In this document: positions 1 to 8,585 of the stretch, one piece after another
How positions within the stretch are numbered: the first letter of the stretch is position 1
How the letters are laid out: each line of letters begins with the position of its first letter
DNA from: SZUA-442 sp963792405
Lineage (GTDB): Bacteria; Actinomycetota; Acidimicrobiia; Spongiisociales; UBA5794
Reading direction: 5' to 3'
NCBI GenBank assembly: GCA_963792405.1
Contig: CAWBVU010000006.1
Coordinates: 744,001 to 808,000, forward strand
Length of the DNA: 64,000 bases
Made by a program: the position numbers and the translations under genes
Notes under the pieces: generated by a model
Told to the model about the DNA's origin: nothing
The model's input: only the letters and a program-made list of their open reading frames with translations
The model's database searches: none

Positions 1-735
1 GACCTTCATGGCATTCAGCCTCGCTTTGGACTTCACGTTCGAGCGAATGACCGTCCATGGGGCCGAGCTCGTCGAGGTGCGCTCGAGCATGCGATGCTTC
101 ATCTCGGTGAAGTCGTCCCAGTACTCCTGCGCCTGGAGGTCGATCTCGCTCAGCTTCCACTGCCGCAACGGATCGTTCTGTCGGCGTTCGAACCGCTGTG
201 CCTGGGTCGACTTCTCGACGCTGAAGTACAGCTTGACCAGCACGGTTCCCTGCCGCACGAGGTCCTTCTCGAAGCCGACGACGCCCCGGAGGAAGTCCCG
301 ATACTGCTTTCGGGTGCAGAACCCGAAGACCGGCTCGACCATGGCACGGTTGTACCACGAGCGATCGAACAGGACGAGCTCCCCTCCTGAGGGGAAGTGC
401 TCGACGTACCGCTGGAAGTACCACTGGCTCTGTTGCGCCTCCGTCGGCTTGCCGAGGGCGACGACGCGGTACTTCTTCTCGTTCATGTAGCGCGTGATGC
501 GCCGGATCGTGCCGCCCTTGCCAGAGGCGTCCCTTCCCTCGAACACCACGATCATCGGGATCGTCTCCGCCTCCAGGTACTGCTGGAGCTTGAGCAGCTC
601 GACCTGGTACGGCATGAGCGGGCTCGAATCGTGCAGCTGGCGCTCGAGCTTGTCCCGCTCGTCCTGCAGGTCGCGTACGCGCGACTCGAGCTCCTCGATC
701 GTCTGCTGCGTGTCGTCGCGTAACACGTCGGTCAC
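1..735 (-). CDS. ppk2: Polyphosphate kinase 2 (PPK2) family, 3' end cut by window
   Basis: Cytosolic kinase of the PPK2 family, which moves phosphate between polyphosphate and nucleotides. The frame runs off the left edge, so only the first 245 residues are seen. Residues 8-36 are charged and probably helical. The P-loop 'EGRDASGKGG' lies at 66-75 and the second family motif 'FDRSWYNR' at 123-130. The GTG start at 733-735 is chosen because GGAGGGGCCC precedes it directly. A TAGCAT -10 box is at 756-761 (read on the minus strand). PPK2 subclasses prefer AMP, ADP or GDP and I cannot tell which applies. The polyphosphate glucokinase at 12484-13227 is another polyphosphate-using enzyme in the window. 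Confidence 0.93.
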   Translation of the reverse strand, partial: MTDVLRDDTQQTIEELESRVRDLQDERDKLERQLHDSSPLMPYQVELLKLQQYLEAETIPMIVVFEGRDASGKGGTIRRITRYMNEKKYRVVALGKPTEAQQSQWYFQRYVEHFPSGGELVLFDRSWYNRAMVEPVFGFCTRKQYRDFLRGVVGFEKDLVRQGTVLVKLYFSVEKSTQAQRFERRQNDPLRQWKLSEIDLQAQEYWDDFTEMKHRMLERTSTSSAPWTVIRSNVKSKARLNAMKV

Positions 736-1104
736 GGGCCCCTCCTACCGCTGCGATGCTACCAGCTCGCTCGGAGATGGCGGGGGGACCCGTGAACGAA
801 AGGATCCCGGGTGCCGCCCCAACTACGGCACCCGGGATCGCGGTACGCCTGGCGTCCCGTGGGACGTCTGCGTCAGAGGTTGACCCAACCGTCTTGCCGA
901 GAAGCATAGTGGGGAACTAAGGATTGCGCAATTCACGGTCTCCCCCATCACGCGGCACAGCCCGATGACGTGTGGCAATGTAGGCGCCATGATCGGATGC
1001 GAAGCCCCCGCAGTCCGCGGACCCGCCCCGCTCGCACCCCGCGAACGGGAAGAGGGCAACGAGTCGAAGGCGTCGCGACCCGGACGGGACGTGGGAGGCA
1101 CGCC
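736..1104. other. Divergent intergenic region between ppk2 and the alcohol dehydrogenase
   Basis: 369 bases without a confident gene. It holds the ppk2 promoter (TAGCAT at 756-761, minus strand), a perfect 14-bp hairpin at 803-839, and a possible 39-codon leader ORF at 989-1108 on the plus strand whose TGA overlaps the dehydrogenase ATG as ATGA. Open frames on the minus strand here show no recognisable domain. Confidence 0.6.
803..839. terminator. Perfect 14-bp inverted repeat with 9-nt loop
   Basis: Arms GATCCCGGGTGCCG (803-816) and CGGCACCCGGGATC (826-839) pair without a mismatch around a 9-base loop. It looks like a strong intrinsic hairpin, but no T-run follows on either strand. It also lies between two divergently transcribed genes, where no transcript would be expected to end. 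It may be a terminator of an unseen small RNA, an insulator or an operator. Confidence 0.5.
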
Positions 1105-2151
1105 ATGAAGGCCGCCGTCTTCGAACAGTTCGGCGGGGACGTCGTCGTCGTCGACGTGCCGGATCCGACTCCTCCCGTCGACGGCGTCGTGGTGCAGGTG
1201 CGGGCCAACGGCGTGTGTCGGAGCGACTGGCACGCATGGGTGGGACACGACTCCTCCATCGCGCTCCCTCACGTTCCCGGACACGAGTTGGCGGGCATCG
1301 TGGTCGCGACGGGCGCAGACGTCGCCTCGGTACGGGTCGGCGATCGCATCACCGTGCCGTTCGTGCTCGGATGCGGGCGCTGCGCCATGTGCGCATCCGG
1401 CAACGAGCACATCTGTGACCACCAGTACCAACCGGGCTTCGACGGATGGGGCGCGTTCGCGGAGTACGTCGCCCTCCCCCACATCGATCGCAACGCCGTG
1501 ACGCTTCCCGACGACATGTCGTTCGTGGCCGCCGCGGGACTCGGTTGTCGATTCGCCACCTCGTTCAGGGCGGTGGTGGACCAGGGCGAGGTCACCGGAG
1601 ATGACACTCTCGCCGTGTGGGGCTGTGGCGGTGTCGGCCTGTCCTCGGTGATGATCGGCGCAGCCCTCGGGGCCCGGGTGATCGCGATCGACATCGATCC
1701 CGTCGCCCTCGATCTCGCAAGGTCCTTCGGGGCGACCCATGTCGTCGACGCATCCGCCGTGGCCGATCCCGCCGCGGCGGTGCGCGAGCTGACCGACGGC
1801 GGCGTACGCGTGTCGATCGACGCGCTCGGCTCGACCGCGACGTCGGTGTCGTCCATCCGGAGCCTCCGCAAACGAGGACGGCACATCCAGGTCGGGCTGA
1901 TGATCGGTGACGATGCACGCCCCGTGATCCCCATGTGGCGCCTCCATGCGTCCGAAGTCGAATTCCACGGCAGCCACGGGATGCAGGCGTGGCGGTACCC
2001 GGCGATGCTCGACATGGTGCGGTCGGGTGAGCTGCAGCCGGATGCCCTCGTGACGAGGACCGTGTCACTCGGTGAGGGGGCTGAGCACCTCATGGCGATG
2101 GCGGACTTCCCCGGCAACGGGTTCGTGGTGATCGACGACTTCTCCCGCTGA
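1105..2151 (+). CDS. Zinc-dependent medium-chain alcohol dehydrogenase
   Basis: Medium-chain NAD(P)-dependent alcohol dehydrogenase of 348 residues, cytosolic; substrate unknown. Catalytic zinc ligands are visible as Cys38 ('NGVCRSDW'), His60-Glu61 ('PGHELAG') and Cys148. The four structural-zinc cysteines are 90, 93, 96 and 104. A Rossmann motif 'GCGGVG' follows in the middle of the protein. The start at 1105 is chosen over the longer in-frame opening at 970 because it has a GGGAGG ribosome site and the protein begins exactly where family members do ('MKAAVF'). A 3-hydroxyisobutyrate-dehydrogenase-like gene follows 85 bases later on the same strand. Confidence 0.93.
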   Translation: MKAAVFEQFGGDVVVVDVPDPTPPVDGVVVQVRANGVCRSDWHAWVGHDSSIALPHVPGHELAGIVVATGADVASVRVGDRITVPFVLGCGRCAMCASGNEHICDHQYQPGFDGWGAFAEYVALPHIDRNAVTLPDDMSFVAAAGLGCRFATSFRAVVDQGEVTGDDTLAVWGCGGVGLSSVMIGAALGARVIAIDIDPVALDLARSFGATHVVDASAVADPAAAVRELTDGGVRVSIDALGSTATSVSSIRSLRKRGRHIQVGLMIGDDARPVIPMWRLHASEVEFHGSHGMQAWRYPAMLDMVRSGELQPDALVTRTVSLGEGAEHLMAMADFPGNGFVVIDDFSR

Positions 2152-2236
2152 CACGACGGCGATGGAGATGCCGGATGCCTGCTGGGTCGGGTACCGTCGG
2201 TGCGACGACGAGACCCGAGGTGGGACGGAGGATGCA

Positions 2237-3127
2237 ATGGGATCGGCCGGGTTCATCGGACTGGGGATCATGGGCGCCTCGATGGCGAGGAACCTCGTCG
2301 AGGCCGGGCACGAGGTCACCGTCTGGAATCGTTCACGCGGAAAGGCCGAGGATCTCGCATCTGCAGGTGCCGCAGTCGCGGTCAGCCCCGCAGACGTCGC
2401 CCGGTCCCACGACGTCGTCATGGTCTGCGTCTCGGACACGCCGGACGTCGAAGCAGTCGTGTTCGGACCCGATGGCGTCGTCGGTGGGCTCCACGAGGGG
2501 AGCGTCGTGGTCGACCACTCCACGATCTCGCCGGTCGCGACGAAGGAGTTCGCGCGCCGTGTCGGGGAACTCGGGGCGCACTGGTTGGACGCGCCGATCT
2601 CCGGCGGCAGCGAGGGTGCGGCACGAGGCACGTTGAGCATCATGGTGGGAGGTGACGCTGCGGACCTGGAGCGCGTCATGCCCTACCTCGAATCCGTCGG
2701 GACGACGATCACGCACGTCGGCCCCATCGGCGCCGGTCAGCTCGTCAAAGCGGTGAACCAGATCCTGGTGGTCGTGACCCAACTGGGGGTGTCGGAAGCG
2801 CTCCTGCTCGCCGCGGCGGGTGGTCTCGACCTCGACGCCACGCTGAGGGCGGTGTCGGGCGGTGCGGCGGGGTCGTGGATGCTCGCCAACCGCGGCCCAC
2901 AGATGATCGTCAGGGACTGGTCGCCCGGGTTCACGATCGACCTCCAGCAGAAGGACCTCCGGATCGTCCTCGACACGGCCGATGCGCTCGGTGTGCCATT
3001 GCTTGGCACGTCGCTCGTCTTCCAGCTGTACCGGAGCCTCCAGGAGCGGGGCCTCGGATCAGAGGGGAATCATGCCCTCGTGCAGGCCCTCGAGGCCATG
3101 TCCGGTATCGAGATCGGCGATGGCTGA
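2237..3127 (+). CDS. 3-hydroxyisobutyrate dehydrogenase / beta-hydroxyacid dehydrogenase family
   Basis: NAD(P)-dependent beta-hydroxyacid dehydrogenase of 296 residues. The N-terminal dinucleotide motif 'GFIGLGIMG' is at residues 5-13, the substrate-binding loop 'DAPISGG' is near 120, and the catalytic Lys sits in 'GAGQLVKAVNQ' near 170. A GGAGG site six bases upstream sets the ATG at 2237. The family covers 3-hydroxyisobutyrate, tartronate semialdehyde and glyoxylate/succinic semialdehyde reductases, and I cannot choose among them. The stop lies 8 bases inside the next gene, so the two are probably translationally coupled. Confidence 0.9.
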   Translation: MGSAGFIGLGIMGASMARNLVEAGHEVTVWNRSRGKAEDLASAGAAVAVSPADVARSHDVVMVCVSDTPDVEAVVFGPDGVVGGLHEGSVVVDHSTISPVATKEFARRVGELGAHWLDAPISGGSEGAARGTLSIMVGGDAADLERVMPYLESVGTTITHVGPIGAGQLVKAVNQILVVVTQLGVSEALLLAAAGGLDLDATLRAVSGGAAGSWMLANRGPQMIVRDWSPGFTIDLQQKDLRIVLDTADALGVPLLGTSLVFQLYRSLQERGLGSEGNHALVQALEAMSGIEIGDG

Positions 3128-3764
3128 GGACGACGTCGTCGGCGTCGGTCCGCACGATCGCCCGTGGCCGGACGACGATCGCCTGGACCCGATGCTCCTT
3201 GCGAACGGCGACCGCAGGAACGTGCTCGATCGGTACCGCTACTGGTCGAGGGAGGCCATCGTGGCCGACCTCGACGCACGCAGGCACGGCTTCCACGTCG
3301 CCATCGAGAACTGGCAGCACGACTTCAACATCGGAGCCGTCGTACGGAACGCGAACGCCTTCCTCGCACACACCGTCCACATCGTGGGCAAGCGGAGGTG
3401 GAACCGGCGGGGGGCGATGGTCACGGATCGGTACCAGCACATCGAGCACCATCCGACGGTGGACGCCTTCGGCTCGTGGGCGGCCGCTGAAGGCATTCCT
3501 GTGCTCGGGATCGACATCCTCCCAGGCTCACGACCGATCGAGGACGCCCCGCTGCCGGAACGGTGCGTGCTCGTCTTCGGGCAGGAGGGCCCGGGACTCT
3601 CACCGGAGATGCACGCGATGTGCACCGCCGTGTACGAGATCACCCAGTACGGCTCCACGCGGTCGATCAACGCCGGGGCGGCCTCGGGGATCGCGATGTA
3701 CGCGTGGTGCCTCCAACACGGGCAGCGACGCTCACCGGGACCGATGGAGGGCGCGGAGGGCTGA
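3120..3764 (+). CDS. SpoU/TrmH-family RNA 2'-O-methyltransferase
   Basis: 214-residue SAM-dependent RNA ribose methyltransferase of the SPOUT knot superfamily. The three family motifs are in order: 'NIGAVVRNANAF' near residue 67, 'VFGQEGPGLS' near 152, and 'STRSINAGAASGIAMY' near 180. It lacks a long N-terminal RNA-binding extension, so it resembles the TrmH tRNA (Gm18) type more than rRNA-specific members, but the target is inferred only. The ATG overlaps the preceding dehydrogenase gene by 8 bases, which favours coupled translation. Its 3' end overlaps the convergent AlkD-like gene by 33 bases. Confidence 0.88.
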   Translation: MAEDDVVGVGPHDRPWPDDDRLDPMLLANGDRRNVLDRYRYWSREAIVADLDARRHGFHVAIENWQHDFNIGAVVRNANAFLAHTVHIVGKRRWNRRGAMVTDRYQHIEHHPTVDAFGSWAAAEGIPVLGIDILPGSRPIEDAPLPERCVLVFGQEGPGLSPEMHAMCTAVYEITQYGSTRSINAGAASGIAMYAWCLQHGQRRSPGPMEGAEG

Positions 3765-4466
3765 CCGCTGCTCGTCGGGGAGCCCCTTGGTTGCATTGTC
3801 CAGCGCTTCACGACTGATGACGTCGATGTGGTCCTCGAGGAAGGCGGCGGCCTCGCGGGGCCGTCGCGTCGCGAACATCCGCATCGTCCATCCGACGGCG
3901 GTCTGGACGAACCTCCTGCCATCCTCGAGCAGGAGCCCCGCGGTCGACGCGAAGGCCTCGTCGAAGCCCGGGGACGGCTCTGCAGGGCCGATGAGGTTCA
4001 CGAAGGCCACCACGGACGCCCGCCTGGTCCACAGGGTGTCGGACGCCGACCAGGCGAGGACGTCTGCATGGACGTGTGGCTCGGGCGATGACAGCAACGG
4101 ACCGAGGACCTTCACGCACAGCCAGTCACAGGTGTTCCAATCGTCGTACGCACCGTCGTCGAGCGCCCCCCTGACCCTCTCGAGGCTCGGGGCCGTGAGA
4201 TCGCCGCCCGGGACCAGGCGATGCTCCATGATCGCGATGCCCGCGAGCCTGACCTCGCTGATGCGATGCCTGCCCAGATCGAGGCAGGTGTCGACGGGAT
4301 CACCCGCGTCGTCGAGGCCGTCCCACCACTCGAGGGCGATGCTGCGGGTCTCGGCCATCGGGACGCCCAGGAACCGGGCACCTTTGACGTAGTCGGACCA
4401 CCACGCGGCCTTTCGGGTGTCGGCGCGCTGCCGGAGGAGGCCGGCGAGGGACGAGGAGTCGATCAT
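3732..4466 (-). CDS. DNA alkylation repair protein, AlkD-like HEAT-repeat fold
   Basis: 244-residue protein resembling the AlkD/AlkC family of DNA glycosylases, which remove N3- and N7-alkylpurines with an all-helical HEAT-like fold. The 'KGARFLGVPM' segment at about residues 28-37 is the usual AlkD opening, and 'VGWTMRMFATRRPREAAAF' near 200 matches the C-terminal repeat. It overlaps the convergent methyltransferase gene by 33 bases at the 3' end. A TACGAT -10 box lies 11 bases before the ATG, so the mRNA leader would be only a few bases long. Confidence 0.82.
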   Translation of the reverse strand: MIDSSSLAGLLRQRADTRKAAWWSDYVKGARFLGVPMAETRSIALEWWDGLDDAGDPVDTCLDLGRHRISEVRLAGIAIMEHRLVPGGDLTAPSLERVRGALDDGAYDDWNTCDWLCVKVLGPLLSSPEPHVHADVLAWSASDTLWTRRASVVAFVNLIGPAEPSPGFDEAFASTAGLLLEDGRRFVQTAVGWTMRMFATRRPREAAAFLEDHIDVISREALDNATKGLPDEQRSALRALHRSR

Positions 4467-4728
4467 GGGCGGGATCCATCGTACGCGGCGTGCGAATCCA
4501 CGTCATACGAGGGCGCTCCGGGGGATCTGCTGAGGGGAGGGGCGAAGGGGCCGAGGCGGTGTCAGGGCGTGATCAGTGCCTCGACCCCTTCGCTCGAACG
4601 GCGTGGGAGAGACGCTCGTTCGAAGTGTCGACTACGACATCTCATGTACGGAGCCGGGCCCTGCAGCGGATGACGACAGGTGCTACGGACTGACGCCCTC
4701 CCTGGGCGGCATCCGCGACCGGGCGCCG

Positions 4729-5493
4729 CTACCTCGGAGGCATCCGGAGGGCGCCGTCCATGCGGATCGTCTCACCGTTCATGTAGCCGTTGGCGATGAG
4801 GGACATCGCGAGCTCTGCGTAGTCCTCGGGCGTGCCGAGCCGCTGGGGGAAGGGCACGCCTGCGGCGAGCGCGGCCCTGATGTCCTCGTTGAGGGATCCG
4901 AGCAGCGGCGTGTCGATGATCCCCGGGGCGATCGTGTTGACCCGCACGCCGATGCCGGCGAGGTCCCGTGCCAGGGGCAGCGTCATGCCGACCACTCCCC
5001 CCTTCGATGCCGCGTAGGCCGTCTGCCCGATCTGCCCGTCGAACGCGGCGACGGATGCCGTGTTGATGATGACGCCCCGTTCCCCGTGCGCGAGCGGCTC
5101 GGTCCGGGCCATCGCCGCGGCAGCGACGCGAGCAACGTTGTAGGTGCCGACGAGGTTGACGGTGACGACGTTCATGAAGGCGTCGAGGTCGGCGGGGTTG
5201 CCGTCACGGTCGACGGTTCGGGCACCGATCGCGATGCCGGCACAGTTGACGGCGACCCGGAGCGGCCCTGCCTCCGATGCCACCTCAACGGCGTGCTGGA
5301 CCCCATCCGGGTCCGTGACGTCGCACCTCACGTACATGGATCCGGGGAGGGACTCGGCCAATGCCGTCCCCTTCCCGTCGTCCAGGTCGAGGATCGTGAC
5401 GTAGGCTCCCCGACCCGCGAGGGCCGTCGCCGTGGCAGCCCCCAGGCCCGATGCCCCTCCCGTCACGACCGCTGCCACTCCGACGACGTCCAT
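4729..5493 (-). CDS. Short-chain dehydrogenase, 3-hydroxyacyl-CoA dehydrogenase type
   Basis: 254-residue classical SDR. The cofactor motif 'TGGASGLG' is near residue 11 with an Asp at the end of beta-2 ('DLDD'), which indicates NAD(H). 'NCAGIA' follows near 85, and the catalytic Ser and YxxxK lie in 'TASVAAFDGQ' and 'YAASKGG' near 147-165. The overall pattern resembles HSD17B10-type 3-hydroxyacyl-CoA dehydrogenases, which act in lipid or branched-chain amino acid breakdown; the substrate is inferred. The gene is divergent from an aldehyde dehydrogenase across a 70-base gap. Both genes have a -10 box placed for leaderless transcription. Confidence 0.9.
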   Translation of the reverse strand: MDVVGVAAVVTGGASGLGAATATALAGRGAYVTILDLDDGKGTALAESLPGSMYVRCDVTDPDGVQHAVEVASEAGPLRVAVNCAGIAIGARTVDRDGNPADLDAFMNVVTVNLVGTYNVARVAAAAMARTEPLAHGERGVIINTASVAAFDGQIGQTAYAASKGGVVGMTLPLARDLAGIGVRVNTIAPGIIDTPLLGSLNEDIRAALAAGVPFPQRLGTPEDYAELAMSLIANGYMNGETIRMDGALRMPPR

Positions 5494-5499
5494 GGGCCG

Positions 5500-5505
5500 A
5501 TCCTA
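5500..5505 (-). promoter_or_regulatory. -10 box for leaderless SDR mRNA
   Basis: Reads TAGGAT on the minus strand and ends exactly 6 bases before the ATG at 5493. This predicts transcription starting at or next to the start codon. No clear -35 is seen. Confidence 0.55.
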
Positions 5506-5551
5506 CCGTGCCCGAGGCCAAGGCCGTGAGGCGTCGGAGGGCCCTCGTCGC

Positions 5552-5557
5552 TATCGT
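5552..5557 (+). promoter_or_regulatory. -10 box for leaderless aldehyde dehydrogenase mRNA
   Basis: TATCGT followed by 6 bases and the ATG at 5564. No Shine-Dalgarno site could fit, so the start is most simply explained by a leaderless transcript. Confidence 0.58.
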
Positions 5558-5563
5558 CGCGCC

Positions 5564-7267
5564 ATGGATTCGGCACACATCGACACGGAGCTCGAGGAGC
5601 TGTCCGAGACCAAACAACGCTGGGCACGGCTCCCGATCGCCGACAAGCTCGCCTACCTGGACTCGATCCAGGCGAACACGGTCGCCATCGCTCGCCCATG
5701 GGTCGAGGCGGCCGTCAAGGCGAAGGGCCTCTCCATCGACGACCCGCTGGCCGGGGAGGAATGGACCAGCGGGCCCTATTCGATCCTGTCGCTCGTGAAT
5801 GCGCTCAGGGAGACGCTGCTGCGGGTCGAGGCGGGCGTGCAGGTACTCGACGGATATCGCACGTCGGTATCAGCGTCCGGTCAGGTCGTCGTCGACGTCT
5901 TCCCTTCCAGCCTCGATGATCGGCTCATGTATCCGGGGACGTCGGCGCAGGTCTGGATGGAACCGGGCGTGACCCTCGACACACTGGACGACACGGTCGC
6001 GTCCTTCTACCGCCATCGGGATCCGGAAGGAGCCGTATCGGTCGTCCTTGCCGCGGGCAACATCGCCTCGATCGCCCCGATGGATGTGCTGTACGCCCTG
6101 TTCAACGAGGGCAGGGTCGTCGTGCTGAAGATGAATCCCGTGAACGACTACCTCGGTGAATACCTCGAAGTGGTGTTCGCCGACCTCGTGAGGGATGGGT
6201 ACGTGCGGTTTGCCTACGGGGGCGTCGACGTCGGACACTACCTCACGACCCACCCGGCCGTGGAGTCGATCCACATCACGGGCCACGGCTCGACCTACGA
6301 GGCCATCATCTATGGGCCGGGGGAAGAGGGTCTGGCGAACAAGCTGGCGGATCGGAGGGTGAATCACCGGACGGTTGCCGCCGAGCTCGGCGGCGTCGCC
6401 CCCATGATCGTGGTCCCCGGCCCCTGGTCCGCACGCGACCTCCGCCACCAGGCGGAGCAGATCGTCAGCACGAAGATGCACAACTGCGGCTTCAACTGCA
6501 TCGCCGCCCAGGTCCTCATCCTCCCCCAGGGATGGGAGCACGCCGATGCCCTGCTGGCCGAGATCCGCACGCTCCTCACCGGTGTGCGCGATCGCGTCCC
6601 CTACTACCCCGGATCCCTCGACCGCGTCGAGGAAGCCACGTCGGCTGGCGGATCCGTCGAGGAGTTCGGGGTGGACCACCGCCGCTATCTGGTCACCGGG
6701 CTCGACCCCGACGACACCGAGCACCCGATGTTCACGACCGAGGTGTTCGGTCCGGTGCTCGGCGTCACGACGCTCCCCTGCCCCGATGTCGCCTCCTACC
6801 TCAGGAAGGCGGTGCGATTCGCGAACGAGCAGCTGTACGGGACACTCGGGGCGAACATCATCATCCACCCGAGCACGGAACGCCGACATCGGGGTGCCCT
6901 CGATCGAGCCGTCGCGGACCTCCAGTACGGGTCCGTTGCGGTGAACACGTGGACGGGTGTCGCCTACTTCATGCCGAAGGGCACGTGGGGTGCCTTTCCG
7001 GGCCACGGCCCACAGGACATCCAGTCGGGCACCGGCGTGGTCCACAATGCCCTCATGTTCGATCGGGCGGAGAAGACGGTGGTGCGCGGACCCTTCGCTC
7101 CGGGTCAGCGGGCATGGATCAAGGGTGAGTTCCATGCGGCGCCGAAGCCCGTCTACTTCGTGACGAACCGGCAGGCGCATCGGATCGGCGAGATGCTGGT
7201 CCCCTACTCCGACTCGTTGCGCAAGGCGGACCTCGCCAGGGTCGCGTCATTCGCCCTGCGAGGGTGA
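5564..7267 (+). CDS. Aldehyde dehydrogenase family protein (long form)
   Basis: 567-residue protein of the NAD(P)-dependent aldehyde dehydrogenase superfamily, about 80 residues longer than typical members. The general-base motif 'AELGGVAP' and the nucleophile region 'MHNCGFNCIAAQ' are both present. Two cysteines occur there (NCGFNC), and by alignment the second one is expected to be catalytic. 'TEVFGPVLGV' matches the conserved cofactor segment. The ATG at 5564 is preferred to the longer frame from 5432 because of the -10 box six bases upstream. The gene overlaps the convergent maf by 21 bases. The substrate is not predictable. Confidence 0.86.
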   Translation: MDSAHIDTELEELSETKQRWARLPIADKLAYLDSIQANTVAIARPWVEAAVKAKGLSIDDPLAGEEWTSGPYSILSLVNALRETLLRVEAGVQVLDGYRTSVSASGQVVVDVFPSSLDDRLMYPGTSAQVWMEPGVTLDTLDDTVASFYRHRDPEGAVSVVLAAGNIASIAPMDVLYALFNEGRVVVLKMNPVNDYLGEYLEVVFADLVRDGYVRFAYGGVDVGHYLTTHPAVESIHITGHGSTYEAIIYGPGEEGLANKLADRRVNHRTVAAELGGVAPMIVVPGPWSARDLRHQAEQIVSTKMHNCGFNCIAAQVLILPQGWEHADALLAEIRTLLTGVRDRVPYYPGSLDRVEEATSAGGSVEEFGVDHRRYLVTGLDPDDTEHPMFTTEVFGPVLGVTTLPCPDVASYLRKAVRFANEQLYGTLGANIIIHPSTERRHRGALDRAVADLQYGSVAVNTWTGVAYFMPKGTWGAFPGHGPQDIQSGTGVVHNALMFDRAEKTVVRGPFAPGQRAWIKGEFHAAPKPVYFVTNRQAHRIGEMLVPYSDSLRKADLARVASFALRG

Positions 7268-7834
7268 ACGCCGAACCCCGCACTCCTCGAGCGCGGTGAC
7301 GACCTCGGCGATCGGGAGCCCCATGACGTTGGCACGCGATCCGCTGACGGCGCGGATCAGCCACCCGTCGTCACCCTGGATCCCATAGGCGCCGGCCTTG
7401 TCGAACGGCTGTGTGCGCTCGACGTAGGCGGAGAGTTCGTCGAGCGTGCGGTCGTGGAACGTGACCCGTGATTCGGCGATCCCGAAACGGCTTCGGTCGG
7501 GTGCGACCACCGTCCAGCCGGTCAGGACGGAGTGGGTGCGCCCGCTGAGCTCGGACAGCATGTCGACCGCATGCGCGGCGTCGGCGGGCTTGCCGATCGA
7601 TTTGCCGTCGAGGACGACGGTCGTGTCGGCGCCGAGCACGACCGTGTGGGCACCCTCTGCAGCCGACTGTGCCTTCTCCTCGGAGAGCCGAAGGACGTAC
7701 TCGGCCGGTGGTTCATCGTCGTGAGGCGTCTCGTCGACATCGGGAACGACGATGTCGAAGGTGAACCCAGCAGCGGCGAGCAGGATGGCGCGTCGCGGGG
7801 ATCCCGAGGCGAGGATCAGGGAGGCCGCTGACAT
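7247..7834 (-). CDS. maf: Maf family nucleoside triphosphate pyrophosphatase
   Basis: 195-residue Maf protein, a house-cleaning enzyme that hydrolyses non-canonical or damaged nucleoside triphosphates (dTTP/UTP/m5UTP class) to the monophosphate. The N-terminal signature 'LASGSPRR' is at residues 8-15, 'GADTTVVLDG' near 68, and 'DKAGAYGIQG' near 145. The start at 7834 sits in TGATG, with the A of ATG shared with the rnhB stop. Translation is therefore probably coupled to rnhB. The last 21 bases overlap the convergent aldehyde dehydrogenase gene. Confidence 0.92.
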   Translation of the reverse strand: MSAASLILASGSPRRAILLAAAGFTFDIVVPDVDETPHDDEPPAEYVLRLSEEKAQSAAEGAHTVVLGADTTVVLDGKSIGKPADAAHAVDMLSELSGRTHSVLTGWTVVAPDRSRFGIAESRVTFHDRTLDELSAYVERTQPFDKAGAYGIQGDDGWLIRAVSGSRANVMGLPIAEVVTALEECGVRRSPSQGE

Positions 7835-8532
7835 CAGAACAGGGTGAGGTCGGCGTCGGTGACGTCGCAGCCCGGTATCCCCGACCACGGAAGGCCCGCC
7901 ATCCACGCCCACGTGCGGCGGTGGATCGTGGACGGCCCCATCGCGTGGAGCGCGGCACGATGCCGTGGGCATGGATACCCCTTGTTCGTCTCGAAGGAGT
8001 ACCAGGGGTAGTCGTGGGCGACGCGGCGCATGATGCGGTCACGCGTCACCTTGGCCACGATCGATGCGGCGGCGATGCTGAGAGACCTCGCATCCCCCTT
8101 GACGATGGTCGTCGTGTCCATGGACTCGACGAAATCCCATGTCCCGTCCACGAGGGCATGGTCCGGCGTGGGGCCGATCCCCTCCAGGGCCCTGCGGGTG
8201 GCGAGCCTCTGTGCCTCGGACATGCCGAGCGCGTCACACTCGTCGGGCGAGGCATGGCCGACGCTCCATGCGAGCGACCACGTGGTGATGCGGTCGAACA
8301 TCGCCTCGCGCTCACCGGCCGTGAGCACCTTGGAGTCCCTCACCTTGTAGATGCGCTGATCCCTGGGGATGATGACCGCGCCCACGCTGAGCGGGCCTGC
8401 CCACGCTCCACGACCGACCTCGTCGATGCCGACCACGGTCTCGATCCCGGAGTTCCAGAGCTCCCTCTCGAACGACGTGCCGGGAGGACGGCTGCGAAGG
8501 GAGGGACGAAGTCTCGGTACGGTGGTGGCCAC
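7834..8532 (-). CDS. rnhB: Ribonuclease HII
   Basis: 232-residue RNase HII, which cuts RNA in RNA-DNA hybrids and removes single ribonucleotides from DNA. The active-site motif 'GIDEVGRGAWAGPL' is near residue 35, and further conserved carboxylates are in 'DSKVLTAGER' and 'VDGTWDF'. The 'VAKVTRDRIM' and 'NKGYPCPRH' segments are family hallmarks. Translation starts at GTG (8530-8532) with a TAACCT -10 box only six bases upstream, so the mRNA is likely leaderless. maf follows with a one-base stop/start overlap. Confidence 0.95.
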   Translation of the reverse strand: MATTVPRLRPSLRSRPPGTSFERELWNSGIETVVGIDEVGRGAWAGPLSVGAVIIPRDQRIYKVRDSKVLTAGEREAMFDRITTWSLAWSVGHASPDECDALGMSEAQRLATRRALEGIGPTPDHALVDGTWDFVESMDTTTIVKGDARSLSIAAASIVAKVTRDRIMRRVAHDYPWYSFETNKGYPCPRHRAALHAMGPSTIHRRTWAWMAGLPWSGIPGCDVTDADLTLF

Positions 8533-8538
8533 GGAGGC

Positions 8539-8544
8539 AGGTTA
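8539..8544 (-). promoter_or_regulatory. -10 box for leaderless rnhB-maf mRNA
   Basis: TAACCT on the minus strand ends 6 bases before the GTG start of rnhB at 8532. The spacing is the same as in the other leaderless candidates of this window. Confidence 0.55.
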
Positions 8545-8585
8545 CCTGCAGCGACCTCGTGGTCCGCGGCGATCGGGCAATCCCG

